Assembly (NCBI GenBank): GCA_028564705.1
Contig: JAPXFQ010002640.1
Coordinates: forward strand, 310,001 to 374,000
Length of the DNA: 64,000 bases
Origin: Apricaphanius iberus
Taxonomy: Eukaryota; Chordata; Actinopteri; Cyprinodontiformes; Aphaniidae
Direction of reading: 5' to 3'
The position numbers were made by a program, and so were the translations under genes. The number at the start of each line of letters is the position of its first letter. The first letter of the stretch is position 1. Under the pieces are notes generated by a model. It was not told the origin of the DNA. It saw nothing but the letters and a program-made list of their open reading frames with translations, and ran no database searches. Below are positions 1 to 12,400 of the stretch, piece by piece.

Positions 1-320
1 TCAAAACCGGTCATTACAAACCACACAAGATCGACCAATCCGTTTATGGTGAGGTTTGGCCGTGACGGGCCAACCACATGTAAATACAGGAAGTAAAGGC
101 TGTGTTCTGAGCCCAAAGAACATACAGAGTTAAATTACATCATTAGTGTGTTTCTCAATACTGTTTCAGACAGAATTATCTGAGCAGTATCCCAAATTAT
201 TTGGAGAAGATGTCTCAAAAGTGGCAGAGGGCTTAATGGTTCTCTAACATGTGTACCTCGGCCTCTTAGTTGAACAATGAGGCTGTATCAAAGAGTAACT
301 ATGCTAAATGATGACATCAC

Positions 321-465
321 CTTTGGTTTAGTCTTTGTAGCAGTCTTCTTCTGCGGAGCTGGTGAGTCAGAGTCGGTCTCCTCCTCCGATTCCGACTCAG
401 ACGAGCTTTCAGAAGATGAGCTGCTAGTTTTGCCCACGGGTCCATTTCCATTTTCATCCGAGTCA
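321..465 (-). CDS. ap3b1: ap3b1 exon 20 (hinge, last exon in window)
   Basis: A 145-nt exon whose first base completes a Ser codon. It reads [20 protein letters not shown], then an acidic Ser/Glu run and a basic end ([14 protein letters not shown]). The acceptor is GTCTTAG and the donor GTGATG. The clathrin-box and ear exons that follow in the family are not in the window. Confidence 0.88.
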
Positions 466-3400
466 CTAAGACACAGACAAAAAAAAAAAAAAAAAAATTA
501 AACTGGCCTCAATCATATAAGGAATATTAACCAAATCAATATCATTAATTTATGTTCCATTTAGTTTAAGTTCAACTTCACATTAACCACATTCAGCTGA
601 TACAGAAACAACCCTGGCAACAAAAAGAAAAAGTGAAAGCAAAACAAACTTTCAAATGTCTGAAAGCTTTCAGGCAACGCGATCAAAGCGACAAAGATCA
701 ATCTGGTTTTGTTTGCAGAGTTAATTCAATGCTGCGTTCGCTCAAGAAAGATTTTTTCCATCTTTCTCCCCTCTCTTTCACTTGCTCTGTCCCTCTTCAA
801 TTTGTTCCAATAATGAGTGTTTACTCCGCCTGCCTGGGATTTTCAGCCGTTAAATTAATGAGGGGAATTGTGACGGTAACTGGCTTTTTAACTTGGGCGA
901 TGATGAAAAGCCAGTATTAATTTGGCCTACAGATTTCATTTGCTGCGAACAGGAAAAAGTGATATAAATCACAGTGGGACTGATTAGGCCCTGCCTGAGA
1001 TGACTGGGCCATAATGAGGGCATTATGCTGTGTTTGTTGTGGAAGCACTGGGGTGAGCTGCTCTAATTACTGACTGTACGCGTGTGTGTGCGTGTTTTTG
1101 TGTGTTCGAGCACTGGGGTGAGTTGCTCTAATTATACTCTCTAATGGAGAGAACAGGGTCAGCCGGCGGCCTGTCACACAGCAAAGATCAGGTACATTCT
1201 GCGAGTTTGTGTGTCCGTGAGTAAATGAAGTGTGCTGCGTAAGGAGCTAAATGTGCCTGTGTGTAAGAGTGAGTGCGCGAGCATATTCAGTAGTAATGAC
1301 TCAAATCTCATTTATTGGTAACACCAGGCTGCTAAATGACCAATCAAAAGTCATTATCCATTAGCCATGTAAATGTGGGTTACGCTACTGGAGGAAAATC
1401 CTCCTTGATTAGCTTGTTAATGGAAACCAGACCAGCGATACTCCTGCAGACCGGCCAACCCAACAGAGGGAGGGAGTGTTTGTGTGGTAAAGAAGGAAGT
1501 TGGAGGCTACGGTACATACACACGGTACAAGAACTGTGGCCGGAGATCAGGAATTAAATCTGCATTGATTAAGACTTTATGTTATGTTTGAGCTCATTTT
1601 TTTTCTTTTCAGCAAACTTTTAGTTGTTGAAATCTTTTTTCAGGAGGAGAAATTACTGTCACCTCAATGAAGGGAAAATAAGATACACTGCTCACAAAAA
1701 ATAAAGGGAACACATCCTAGATCTGAATGAATGCAACATTTTTATTAAATACTTTTTTCTTGTCATCAGATTCAACTATGTAAAGAACAATCACACAAAA
1801 ATGTTGATGGAAATTAAATTGATCAACCCATAGAGGTCTGGATTTTGTGTCACAATCAAAACTGAAGTGGAAAAAAACTACAGGCTGATCCAACTTTGAT
1901 GTAATGTCCTTAAAACAAGTCAAACTGAGACTCAGTAGTGTGTGTAGCCTCCACATGCCTGTATGACCGCTCTACAACACCTGGGCATGCTGCTGATGAG
2001 GTGACGGATGGTCTTCTAAGGGATCTCCTCCCAGACCTGGACTAAAGCATCCGCCAACTCCTGGACAGTCTGTGTTGCAACATGGCCTTGGTGGATGGAG
2101 CGAGACAGGATTTCCTAGATGTGCTCAACTGGATTCAGGTTTGGGGAACAGGCAGGCCAGTCCATAGCATCAACGCCTTCATCTTGTTGGAACTGGTGAC
2201 ATACTCCAGCCACATGAGGTCTAGCATTGTCTGGCATTAGGAGGAACCCAGGGCCAAGCGTATCAGCATATGGTTCCACAAAGGATCTGAGGATCTTATC
2301 TTGGCACCTAATCAGAGTTAGACTCCCTCTTGTGAGCATGTGGAGGGCTGTGCCCGCCCCCCACAAGAAAGGCCAGACCATTACTGACTCACTACCATAC
2401 TGCTCATGCTAGAGGATGTCGCAGGCAGCAGAACGTTCTCCACGGCGTCTTCAGACTCCCGTCATATTTATCACGAGAGGAAACACGCTTACATCTGTGA
2501 AGAACACAGGGCACCAGTGGCGAATTTGTCAATCTTTGTGTTTTCTGGTCTCTGGGAAATGCCAAACGTCCAGGACAGTTTTGGGCTGTAAGCACACCGA
2601 ACCATCATACCACCCTCACGGAGTCTGTTTCTGACTGTTTGAGCAGAAACATGCACATTCGTCGCCTACTGGAGGTCATAATGCAGGGCTCTGGCACTCT
2701 TCGTCCTGTTCCTCCTTGCACAAAGGCAGAAGTAGTGGTGCTACTGCTGGGTTGTCGGCCTTCACCATGCCTCCTGATGCACTAGCCTGTCTCTCGGTAG
2801 CACCTCCATGCTGTGGACACTACACTGACAGACACAGCAAACTTTCCTGCCACATCTCGCAATGATCCTTCATCCTGGGTGAGCTGCACTACCTGAGCCA
2901 CTCATGTGGGTTGTATTCTGTCTCATGCTACCACTGGAGTAAAAACATTGCCAGCATTCAAAACGCATCAGCCAGAAAGCATAGAAACTGAGAAGTGGAC
3001 TATTGTCACCATCTGTAGAACAGATTGCCAATATTTTCCATCTGTTAACTATTCCATAGGAACAACAGGATGTGAAATTTATCAATCAGTGTTGCTTCCT
3101 AAGTGGACAGTGTGATTTCACAGAAGTGTAATTGACTTGGAGTTACATTGTGTTTTTTAAGTGTATTCTGTAATGTAATTTTACACTGGACTCCCTAAGA
3201 TGAGGTCTAAGTAAGGAGTGATTATCGTTATTGATTTATACAGATGCTTTGAAAAGTTAGCATTTTAAAACTGGTAAAAGGTAGCGTCATACAGCTTGTA
3301 GAGTTTAAACCTCTCAATTAAATACCGGAGGAAACTCTTTAGATGGGTCTCTGGCTGAATAAAGTTTAAAGTAATGCGATTCGATCCTACTATTAACACG

Positions 3401-6400
3401 GTGAGGCTGCATTTCAGTTTCAGGCAGCTAAAATCTGGAACAGTCTTCATGAGGATGTGAGACAAGCCTCAACTCTAACAATGTTTAAATCCAGGCTGAA
3501 AACAGTTCTTTTTGCCCGTGCATATGACAATTGAACGTATTTTATCTGCACTCTTGCTTTTTATTGTAATTAATTACTTTTTTCTAGGTTGGTGTTTTTA
3601 TGTTTATTTGTGTTCTTAATTTATGTAACTGTGAAGCATTTTGAATTGCCTTGTGTATGAATTGTGCTCTATAAATAAACTTGCTTGCTTGCTTGCTTAC
3701 TTCATCCCCAAGGTAAATTAACTCATATCATCCAAATATATTCAAAAAGTCATGGAAGAGGGTGATGCTGGGGGCAGGAAGCATATCCAGCAGCAATGTA
3801 TCAGTATCGGTCTGGTGATGAATCTGAAGATTGTTCATGTGTGACAGTGTCATGACATACCAACAGCTCATTTTCCTTGCAGCAGAGATGATACAGTACA
3901 GACCTTCTCACAAATGGAACATATATGGAATTATTTAGTACTTTTCCAAAAATTGTGAAATAACCTAAAGTCACCGGACCTGAAGGAAAAAGGCAAAAAA
4001 GAATGCAAAAGGGCCAACAAGTACTAAGCATCTCTGAAAACTACTTCAAGACTGTTGGAAAACCATTTCAGGTGACTACCTCTTGAAGCTGAAGAGAATG
4101 TAAAGTAGTAATCAGAGCAAAGGGTGGCTACTTTGAGGAATCTAAAATAACATGTATTCAGTTATTTCATCCTTTTTGTTTAAGTACATACAGTAATTCC
4201 ATACATCATGTGTTCATTCATAGTTTGGTGCCCTTAATTGAGAATCTACAATGTAGTCATGAAACTAAAGAAAACACATTTAATGAGAAGGTGTGTCCAA
4301 ACGTTTGGTCTTTACTGTATTTCAGCTTAACGTATTCTGGATGGGACCATCAGTTGTTGGCGAGCACTGCTGATCTACCTCATTTCCTTTTGCCGTATCC
4401 TCTTTAAATCTCTGTCTGCCACTTATAAAGCCAGGCATGCTCAAACACACACCTAGGTGTGGGGTCTCCGGTGATTACAGGTATATTCTTGGGCTGAGGT
4501 CATCATTAAAAGATCTTGAATAATTAGTACCAGCTTTTCGTTGACGTTGTTGTATTTATTCAGCCATATTTGTGTCGTGGTTGTGTAAGCCTTAGTTCAA
4601 ATTGTTTAATCTTTGTCACTGTTGCTCTGTTTTTGGTGGTAGTTGTTGTTTTCCCCTGTCTGCCGTGCTGCGGCTGTGGAGGCAGACTGGGATGTTTTCT
4701 TGTGTTCCTTTGTCCTCTTTCCGCTCTTGTATTGTCAACTCACACTCTCTTTTTGTTCCCCACATCTCTTCTTCATCTTCTTTCTTTCTTCCCAATTATT
4801 TTTCGTTATTTAAAGCCTGCCGCACAAAAAAGCAATCTGCTGAGCTAACAGTAACTCATCTTCTCCGTGGTCTGCCATCTTGGAATCATGTGATCTGAGA
4901 CTTCGTTTTAATTGGTTGCTTGACTATCTGTCAATCAGACACCTCATAGAGACCGCCAACGGCTAGTTTCTCGCCTCGCGAGGCGAAAAATATTAAACCT
5001 GTTTGATATTCACCTCACTGCCTCATGAGGCAGAAAGCTAACCAAAAATTAGCCGCACACTGCGAGCTATCTGCTGAGCAAACGGCATCAAATGACTGCT
5101 AGCTCAGCAGGTTGTTCTCGTGTGCGATAGGCTTAAGACATGGCTAGACATTCCTCCTCTCTCCTCGCTCTTTGGGTCTTTTCCACTCCTTTTCTTGCCA
5201 TGGTTACACATTATAACAGCTATCGTAATTGTTGAAATGTGCAATAATCCAACTGTAGAAAATTTTGAAGGCAGAAACAGGCAGCACCAGTCATGTTATA
5301 CACTAAAGTAGCACCACCCATTACTTAAGGAAGCACTGTTTAAAAAAAGCTACATTTTGCAAGCTGCTTTGAATACAAACCATCAAATCATTTCAAATAA
5401 GTTTCAATTATTTTGATAAAACTGTGCTGCTGTAAATCCATGGTATTTTTAAACCAGGTCAACATACAGCTTGATGCCTAGCAGGTCTAGCTTAATAACC
5501 ACACTAATTAGACCAGACAAATCTTCTTTAAAACAGTGATTCTAACAAAGATTCTATAAAACAGTGTGTGATTTGTTAAAGCCGAAATACGCAACTCAGG
5601 AGCCAACAGAGAGCAGGGAGTTCAACGCACCTGTCAGCAGCAGTTTGCTTGCTTTTCCTCTGGGTCGACTTCTTAGTTAGTTTCTTCTTTCTTTGTTTGG
5701 ATTCAGACTCACTGGAGCTGGCTTCGGATCCACTCGAACTCTTTCCAGAATCACTTGAGCTCTTTCCCGACTCTTCACTGCTCTCCTCTTCACTCTCACT
5801 GCCCGACTCTGCAGAATAGCATAGACAAAACCTTTTTTTGGCCTACGCCATTTTATCTTCCTTCCACAAATGATCAACTATCTTCTAACATGGTAAAGAA
5901 AAACCAAGTGGAAGTGAAATAAAGATGTTTTCTGTCAGATTCTAAAAGAAATTTTTTTTTATCCGTATTTGACATGCAACAAGGCACTTAAACTCTAAAA
6001 CTCAATCATACCTTCACTACTACTGCTGCTACTGCTACTATTGCTGCTGCTGTCTTCACTGCCAGACCCTTCCACCTCCTTCTCATCGTCTGAGTAGAAC
6101 TTATCAGATTTGGATTGCTTGGACTTCCCAACAGTTAGGGCCCGCTCTTGTACCTAAAATGATGCAACACATCACATTAGGAGCTTATTTTACTTTTGGA
6201 GTTTAAAAGAATTAAGTTGATGGGTAGAAGATGAATGCATTTCTTGTCTCTAAAAATGTTCCCTTGACTTTCAGTAATGGGTTAAATGAAGATTTCCATT
6301 GCTGTAGTGTAAATGCATCAACAAGCAGTTATTTCAAGCTCAAGACGGGGCTTCATACCGCATAATATCACCAATCTGACACGGTGGAAAGTAGGAATGA

Positions 6401-9400
6401 ACAAAAACCAATATAACGCCGATGAACTCTTGCTCGTACTCCACAAAGTTAATTGATACCATGAACTGATACGTAAAACGTGGAAATTCTGCAATTATTT
6501 CATAGAAAAGGTTTTATTTTTTGTGGTCTTTTTTATTTTTTTATTTATTTTATTCATCATCATTTGCTGTAACAAGCCGTGAGGAACATAAAACCTTACT
6601 TACAATTCATTGCATTGTTTTTTGTGTTAGAAGTATTGGCATTGTTACTCTATCTGCAAGTACTCATCTCCAAGAATCAGTATTGTATCAGTTTGAAAAA
6701 AGTGTTATCGTTGCATCCCTGGTGGAAAGTTAGTGGCTAACAAGTGCCCACACAAAAAAAAAACAACTTAAAGATTGCTTTAAGTTTTTTTTTTTTTTTT
6801 ACTTCGATCAGTATTAAACAAAGAAACCTTTTTCCTGAATTCATTCTTTTCAGTTCCTAAAATAAATTAGATTTTGTTATGTTCTTTAGAGTTAGAAGTA
6901 TAGAACTAGCTGCAGACTTGATTGGATTTTTTTTTTAAATTAATATTTAATAGTACAAGTGAACCTAGCCAGAGTAGAAACCAATGACCACTTGAAAACA
7001 GTAAATTTTTAGAAGTGTTTAAATAATTCTTTGCCCATATTTGTAAACTATAACATGCTTAAATATCAACTTTTTGTGCTAATAAACTGTATAAAGTATA
7101 TAAAAACTGTATAGAATTTCAAATAGTGCTGTCTGCATGTCTGGTCATTATTTTTGGTGTTTTGGTACATGTTAGTTTTCATGCTGATTAAGGTGCACAG
7201 AAAATTCAGCCACTAAAAATTCTCGGCAAAAAAATGACCCAAAATTGCATTGTCGGTTTTCGGCAGAAAACGTAAATAGCATGGTCGAAATGTGTGATAT
7301 CACAAGCAAACGGGATAAGAACCAGCAGGTCTTTGGTTTGGACTTATTTCACGGTCTCGGAGAAAGACCCACAGTTAGCAAATTGTAAAACATTCAATGC
7401 TGACATTTCAAGAGAGGGTGCAACTGCAAAGAGTTTCTCCACGTCAGGTTTAATTCATGATCTGAAATCCAAACACCTTGATCACCGTTCTGAATATGAC
7501 AAGAAGGCTACACAGAAAAGGAAACTGACAAAGAACGTACTCACTCCGTCAGCACCAGAGGTTTTTGAAAAGGCAAAAAAAGTTGTTCAGTGATTCTGCA
7601 AAGTCAAAGGGGAGAACACAAACAAATATAGAATTCATTGCCATAGATGATCAGCCGTTTTCTGTGGTAGAAGATGTAGGATTTCGTAGGCTGATGGATC
7701 ACATTGAGCCTCGTTATGCTATGCTAAGCAGATAACATTTCAAAGATGCGTTTTTACCCAAGTTGTTTAACGTTGCTGCAACTTATATCCGTGAGCTTCT
7801 AGCATCAGATATCTCAGCCATCAGTTTCACGACTGACATATGGAGCTCCAACGTTAGCCTTAACAGTATGTTCAGCTAACCGCACAGTGGATCGACACAG
7901 ATTTCAAGCTGCAAAAGGTTCTGCTCTGTTCACAAGAGTTTAAAGGCTCACATACAGCAGCTGCAATTTCTGATTCATAAACCAATATGTTCAACAACAG
8001 TCATATGGACCGATCTACAGTGCCTGCCATAGTAAGTGCCAATGCCAGAAATATGGCAAAAGCGATAGAAGACAGCCAGCTGAAAGAAATATGGTGCATG
8101 GCCCACACACTACATCTGGCTATGAACGAGAAGGTGTTGTCTCGGCGCAGCGTAAAAGACATCCTATCAATCGGCAGAAGAATAGTTCGCCACTTTAAAC
8201 ATTCTTAGCTGCCTTATTCCCGCTTAGATGCTTGGAACATATAAACAGTTCCAACAAGACATGAGTACATGCTGGAGCAGCACTTTTTACATGCTGGAAA
8301 GAGCACATCACGAGATCCCTACGACATCCACTTCACACTAGTGAGTCTAAATCGAAAAAATTATATTGTTCCTTGAGCAGCTAACTAATGAGATCAACTC
8401 CTCCAATGCATCTGGTGCAAATATAATACTGTCAGTTGCTGCACTAAAGCGTCTAAGTAAAGAAGTTGAGATGGACGATGGGGTGAAAACAAAGAGAAAT
8501 CCACTCTTCCAGTCTGTCAGATGTTTTACTGAGAGCTGTGATGATCCTCTGTACTTCATTGAGACTATGCTTGATCCGCGTTATGATGATCATTACTTGG
8601 ACGCGGGAACAAAACGCGCACGAGAAGCATGCACCTCCGTGGTCTGATATGTTCTATGAGATCCTGCAATAGAGCGCCCCCAACAACAGGTTGGCTATTC
8701 TGTTCTGACTCACTATTTACGACTGATCATTTCATTTTTCTGCTATAGCCTACAGTTTGCATTCATCTGATAAAAATGTTTATTTAACCGGCCTTTTATT
8801 ATTTCTCAAATGTCAGGCAGCCAACAAGCTCAACCGCTCAACAATTAGATGGTTATCTGTCTGAAGTTCCCCGTCTCCAGTGATTACCCTCTTGCCTATT
8901 GGAGAAATAACCATGCCTGTTTTCCTGACCTGGCAAAGTGCTGTACACAAGCACTGACAGAGAGACAGTTTAATGCAGGAGCTCATGTTCTTGATAAGAA
9001 AAATAACAGACTCACTGTTACAAAGCAGAAATGCTACTCTTCATAAAGAAAAAAATCTTCCACTTTAGCTGAAGAAGTGGAATGGGCACGTGTCTAGTGA
9101 TAAAATATTTGTTTTCCACTTTGTATCATACGTCTACAATTCTTGGTGCATTTGTTGTTGAGAACGGCTTACAGGCTAATGTAATCTTTGTTTTGGTACA
9201 CTTTTATGTTGTAGTCCTAAAGAGAAAATGTTTTTATATCCGTCAATAGTTTTCATGTTCTAAGTACACTTTGTTGTAGTCTATTGTAGTAGTCCCACAC
9301 AGAAATAACTAAAGGAACTTGACACTTTGTGTTTTATAAGAGAACAAATTAAATGTTAAAGGCCTGCAGCGAAAGACTGTAAGTTATAAACCTCTACATT

Positions 9401-12400
9401 TATAATTTATTTTTATTTATAATTTATTTCCATTTAAATTAAATAAATAATAGTTTTGTAATTAATTTATTGCAACGGCTTAATTTTAATGAGGTTAGCA
9501 CACATCATAGACATAAATGCTATGGTTCTAATAATTAATTCCTTTCGGTGTTTCGGTTTTCAGCCTGGGTTTCCTAAGTTTCGGACTTCGGTTTCGGCTT
9601 AGAATTTTACTTCTGATGTTGATAATTTTATTTCACTCAGCGTATTTGAAGGTGTACCCCTGACTAATTACTACAGAAATAACTTAAATACATCAGAAAT
9701 CGTTCAGCGTGCATGCTGTAGATACAGTGTCTCCAGCGGGAATCTTTACCGGTTCAATCACCTCCACGTTCCTCACGGACGGATCCGGTGAAACTGCTGG
9801 CCAGTCTGAGAGCTCCTGGTACCCAGTGGTTTTAGTGTTAAGACTGTGGGAGAGGGTTCCCAGCTGGAAACGGTCTCTGTCTGAAAGGAGATTGGAGAAA
9901 AAATAAAAGGAAATAAATCTGACACAAGGCAGTAAGAAGTTCAGTTGTTAATCAAGTCAGTGTTGTCAGCGTTCGATGGAGGAATAACCATTTAACACCT
10001 CTGTTATGTGACTACAGACAATCAGCCATGTCTCTCTGCAGTGACCAACAGGATAAGGAGTACTTTTGTCCTTAGAGGATGGTATAAAAACAGTGCTCTG
10101 CTGTCTGAATGAAAAAAAAAAGAAAACTTTGCTTGCGAATATTAAGAAAGACAGGAGTAGATAAGGCATCCATAAACATCCAGTGGGTGCCAACCGCATG
10201 TGAATGTTAATAGTACAGGAGGCTGTTTCACCCTTTTTGTCAAGGAGGAAGAGAGGAAATGAGGGGATTTCTTTTCACCTCCCAGTGTCTGAACGAAGGT
10301 TAGCATCAGCTCAATAATTTATCCATCCTATTAGTGTAAGGTAAAGGGGTCTGACCTAACTGCCCTTCAAAGAGACACACACACAGGAATAATGAAAGCA
10401 CAGCCTGAATCCTCTGGAAATAAAGCCACTCAATTTGAAGTGAAGCTTCCCCTAATTCATATTCAGGGATTCTCTTCTGATTCAAGAAATAAGCAGGAGA
10501 AAGTAATGGATTTAATCCAGACTATAAAACTGGTTTAGAAGAACTAATACGGTTCAAAATAAGGCTTAGAGGTGAAAACAAAGAGACGAAGTACCTTTGA
10601 AAGCAGATTCAAGGACCGGAGCTGGTTTGGGAGCCAGTAAGATGCGCCGGGCGTACTTGCTGAGGGCGCCGCTCTTTTCGTTGGGCACAATCAACTGTCT
10701 GATGAAGCGTGTTCGGTCTCTAATGTCGTAGTTCTGGTCATATTTGCCCAAGTTCAGAATGTACTGGGTCAACAGCTTGGTCTGAGGAATCAAAGGAGAG
10801 GTAGGGACTAGTGCTGTATGATCCACAATGTCATCTGCTGAGGTGGGTGATGATAAAAATATCTCGCTTTCCAACTAAACAGTCAATAAAAAGAACATCC
10901 TGATTCTTGTAGTTATTAGTAACGTTTCGGTCTGTACGATGCAGGATTTCAGGGTCGAACAAAATTAATGACTACAAGCAATGTCATAGACAGACAGACT
11001 TTAATAATCCCCAAGGAAATTGAATTGTGGTCTGATGCTCACATTCACACGACACACTAAATTACTAAATCCATTAGAAAAAAAATCTAAAAACCATTAA
11101 AAAAAAGTTAACATGGCATAACTGTAGCAACAGCAAGGCCAGAGTTGTGTAGAGTCATATTGCCCATGTTGGTATATGTTGGTGTTTTTAAAGCATGAAG
11201 AGATATGTGTAGGTTGGCGATGCCAGAGAGAGATATGCCTTTGCACATAATGGCATTACCTTTGTAAAAGTCATTGTGTAAGTTTCAAAATGTAAAGTTT
11301 AATTGATTTATTATTTAGCTATTTTATTTACAGGGTATAAAAATCATTCCTCTCTTTATGAAGTTGGTTATTTGACAAATGTGACCATATTCAAGTGATG
11401 CAACAAGCTCTTAGAATAATAGAGATTGCATATTAAATAAATACTTTAAATATATACGTTAACAAAACTTTCCAAATTCAGAGGAATATTCCACCTCTAA
11501 CTAAGCACGTATATTTTAGCGTATTCCCCAGGAGTTCGACAAGTGAGAAAAAAAGGCATTTTGTAACCAGCCCAGTCATTCACCTGATCTGTCAGCAGTC
11601 CTTTTGCTTTAGCTTAGTATAAACCAATGCAAGTGAATGGGAACTACTAGCAAGCTAGCCAAGTGAATCCAATTTAATTACATTAGTTTATACTGTCAGA
11701 TCAGGAGTGATTAGGTTCTCAGTTAAGACCAGTTAACAGCCAGAACAGGGCTTGGCCTAGTGGGAGAAAAAGAGGAGGAAGATAAAAGCACGTCCTGTTC
11801 CTTCATGAACTGAGCATCATCTTTCATGACTTTCACTAAACTACGCCTTGCTTATTAGGTTGTAAATTTAAGCTAAAGATTAATCTGTGTGACAAAAATC
11901 GATGGTCAAGTTCGGTTTTCTTTGACCTGGTCCTTATTTTTATCATTTATTGGATTCATTTACTCACCCAGAAAATTTTGGAGCCACTTGGAATCCTTTG
12001 GAAGAAGTTTCTATCCAGTTGCGATCAACGTATATCCATATAATGGGAGTGGTGAGGTTAGACAAAGTGGGTTATCTGCCCTGAAACGCCTTCATTTAAC
12101 GATGTTTTGTTTTTAATCGTTAGCGCTACTCCCTTTAGGGTTCAGAACATCTCAGAAGCGCTTCTTCGTTCTCTGTATTAAATCCCAGTTGCAGTCTGAG
12201 GTCTTTCACTCTGTGCTCTACGGTGGTTGGTTAGACAGAACTTGCTACAGCAACCATAAACATGATTCACCTTTGGGTGTTTCCAAATTGCAGTAACCGA
12301 ATGGCCAATTGGAATGAGTACAGCTTCCACGGGCTCCTGTTCCAAAACCTACGCAGACTACAGCTGCGATGGCGGAGAGCGGCAACGTCAGTGAAATCAC

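Noticed and set aside
277..501. Plus-strand open frame rich in Ser/Asp
   Set aside because: It is the antisense shadow of ap3b1 exon 20, whose minus-strand reading continues the hinge in phase with proper splice sites.
4570..4898. Two overlapping plus-strand open frames with hydrophobic runs
   Set aside because: They come from pyrimidine-rich sequence; no splice context, conserved motif or promoter supports a gene.
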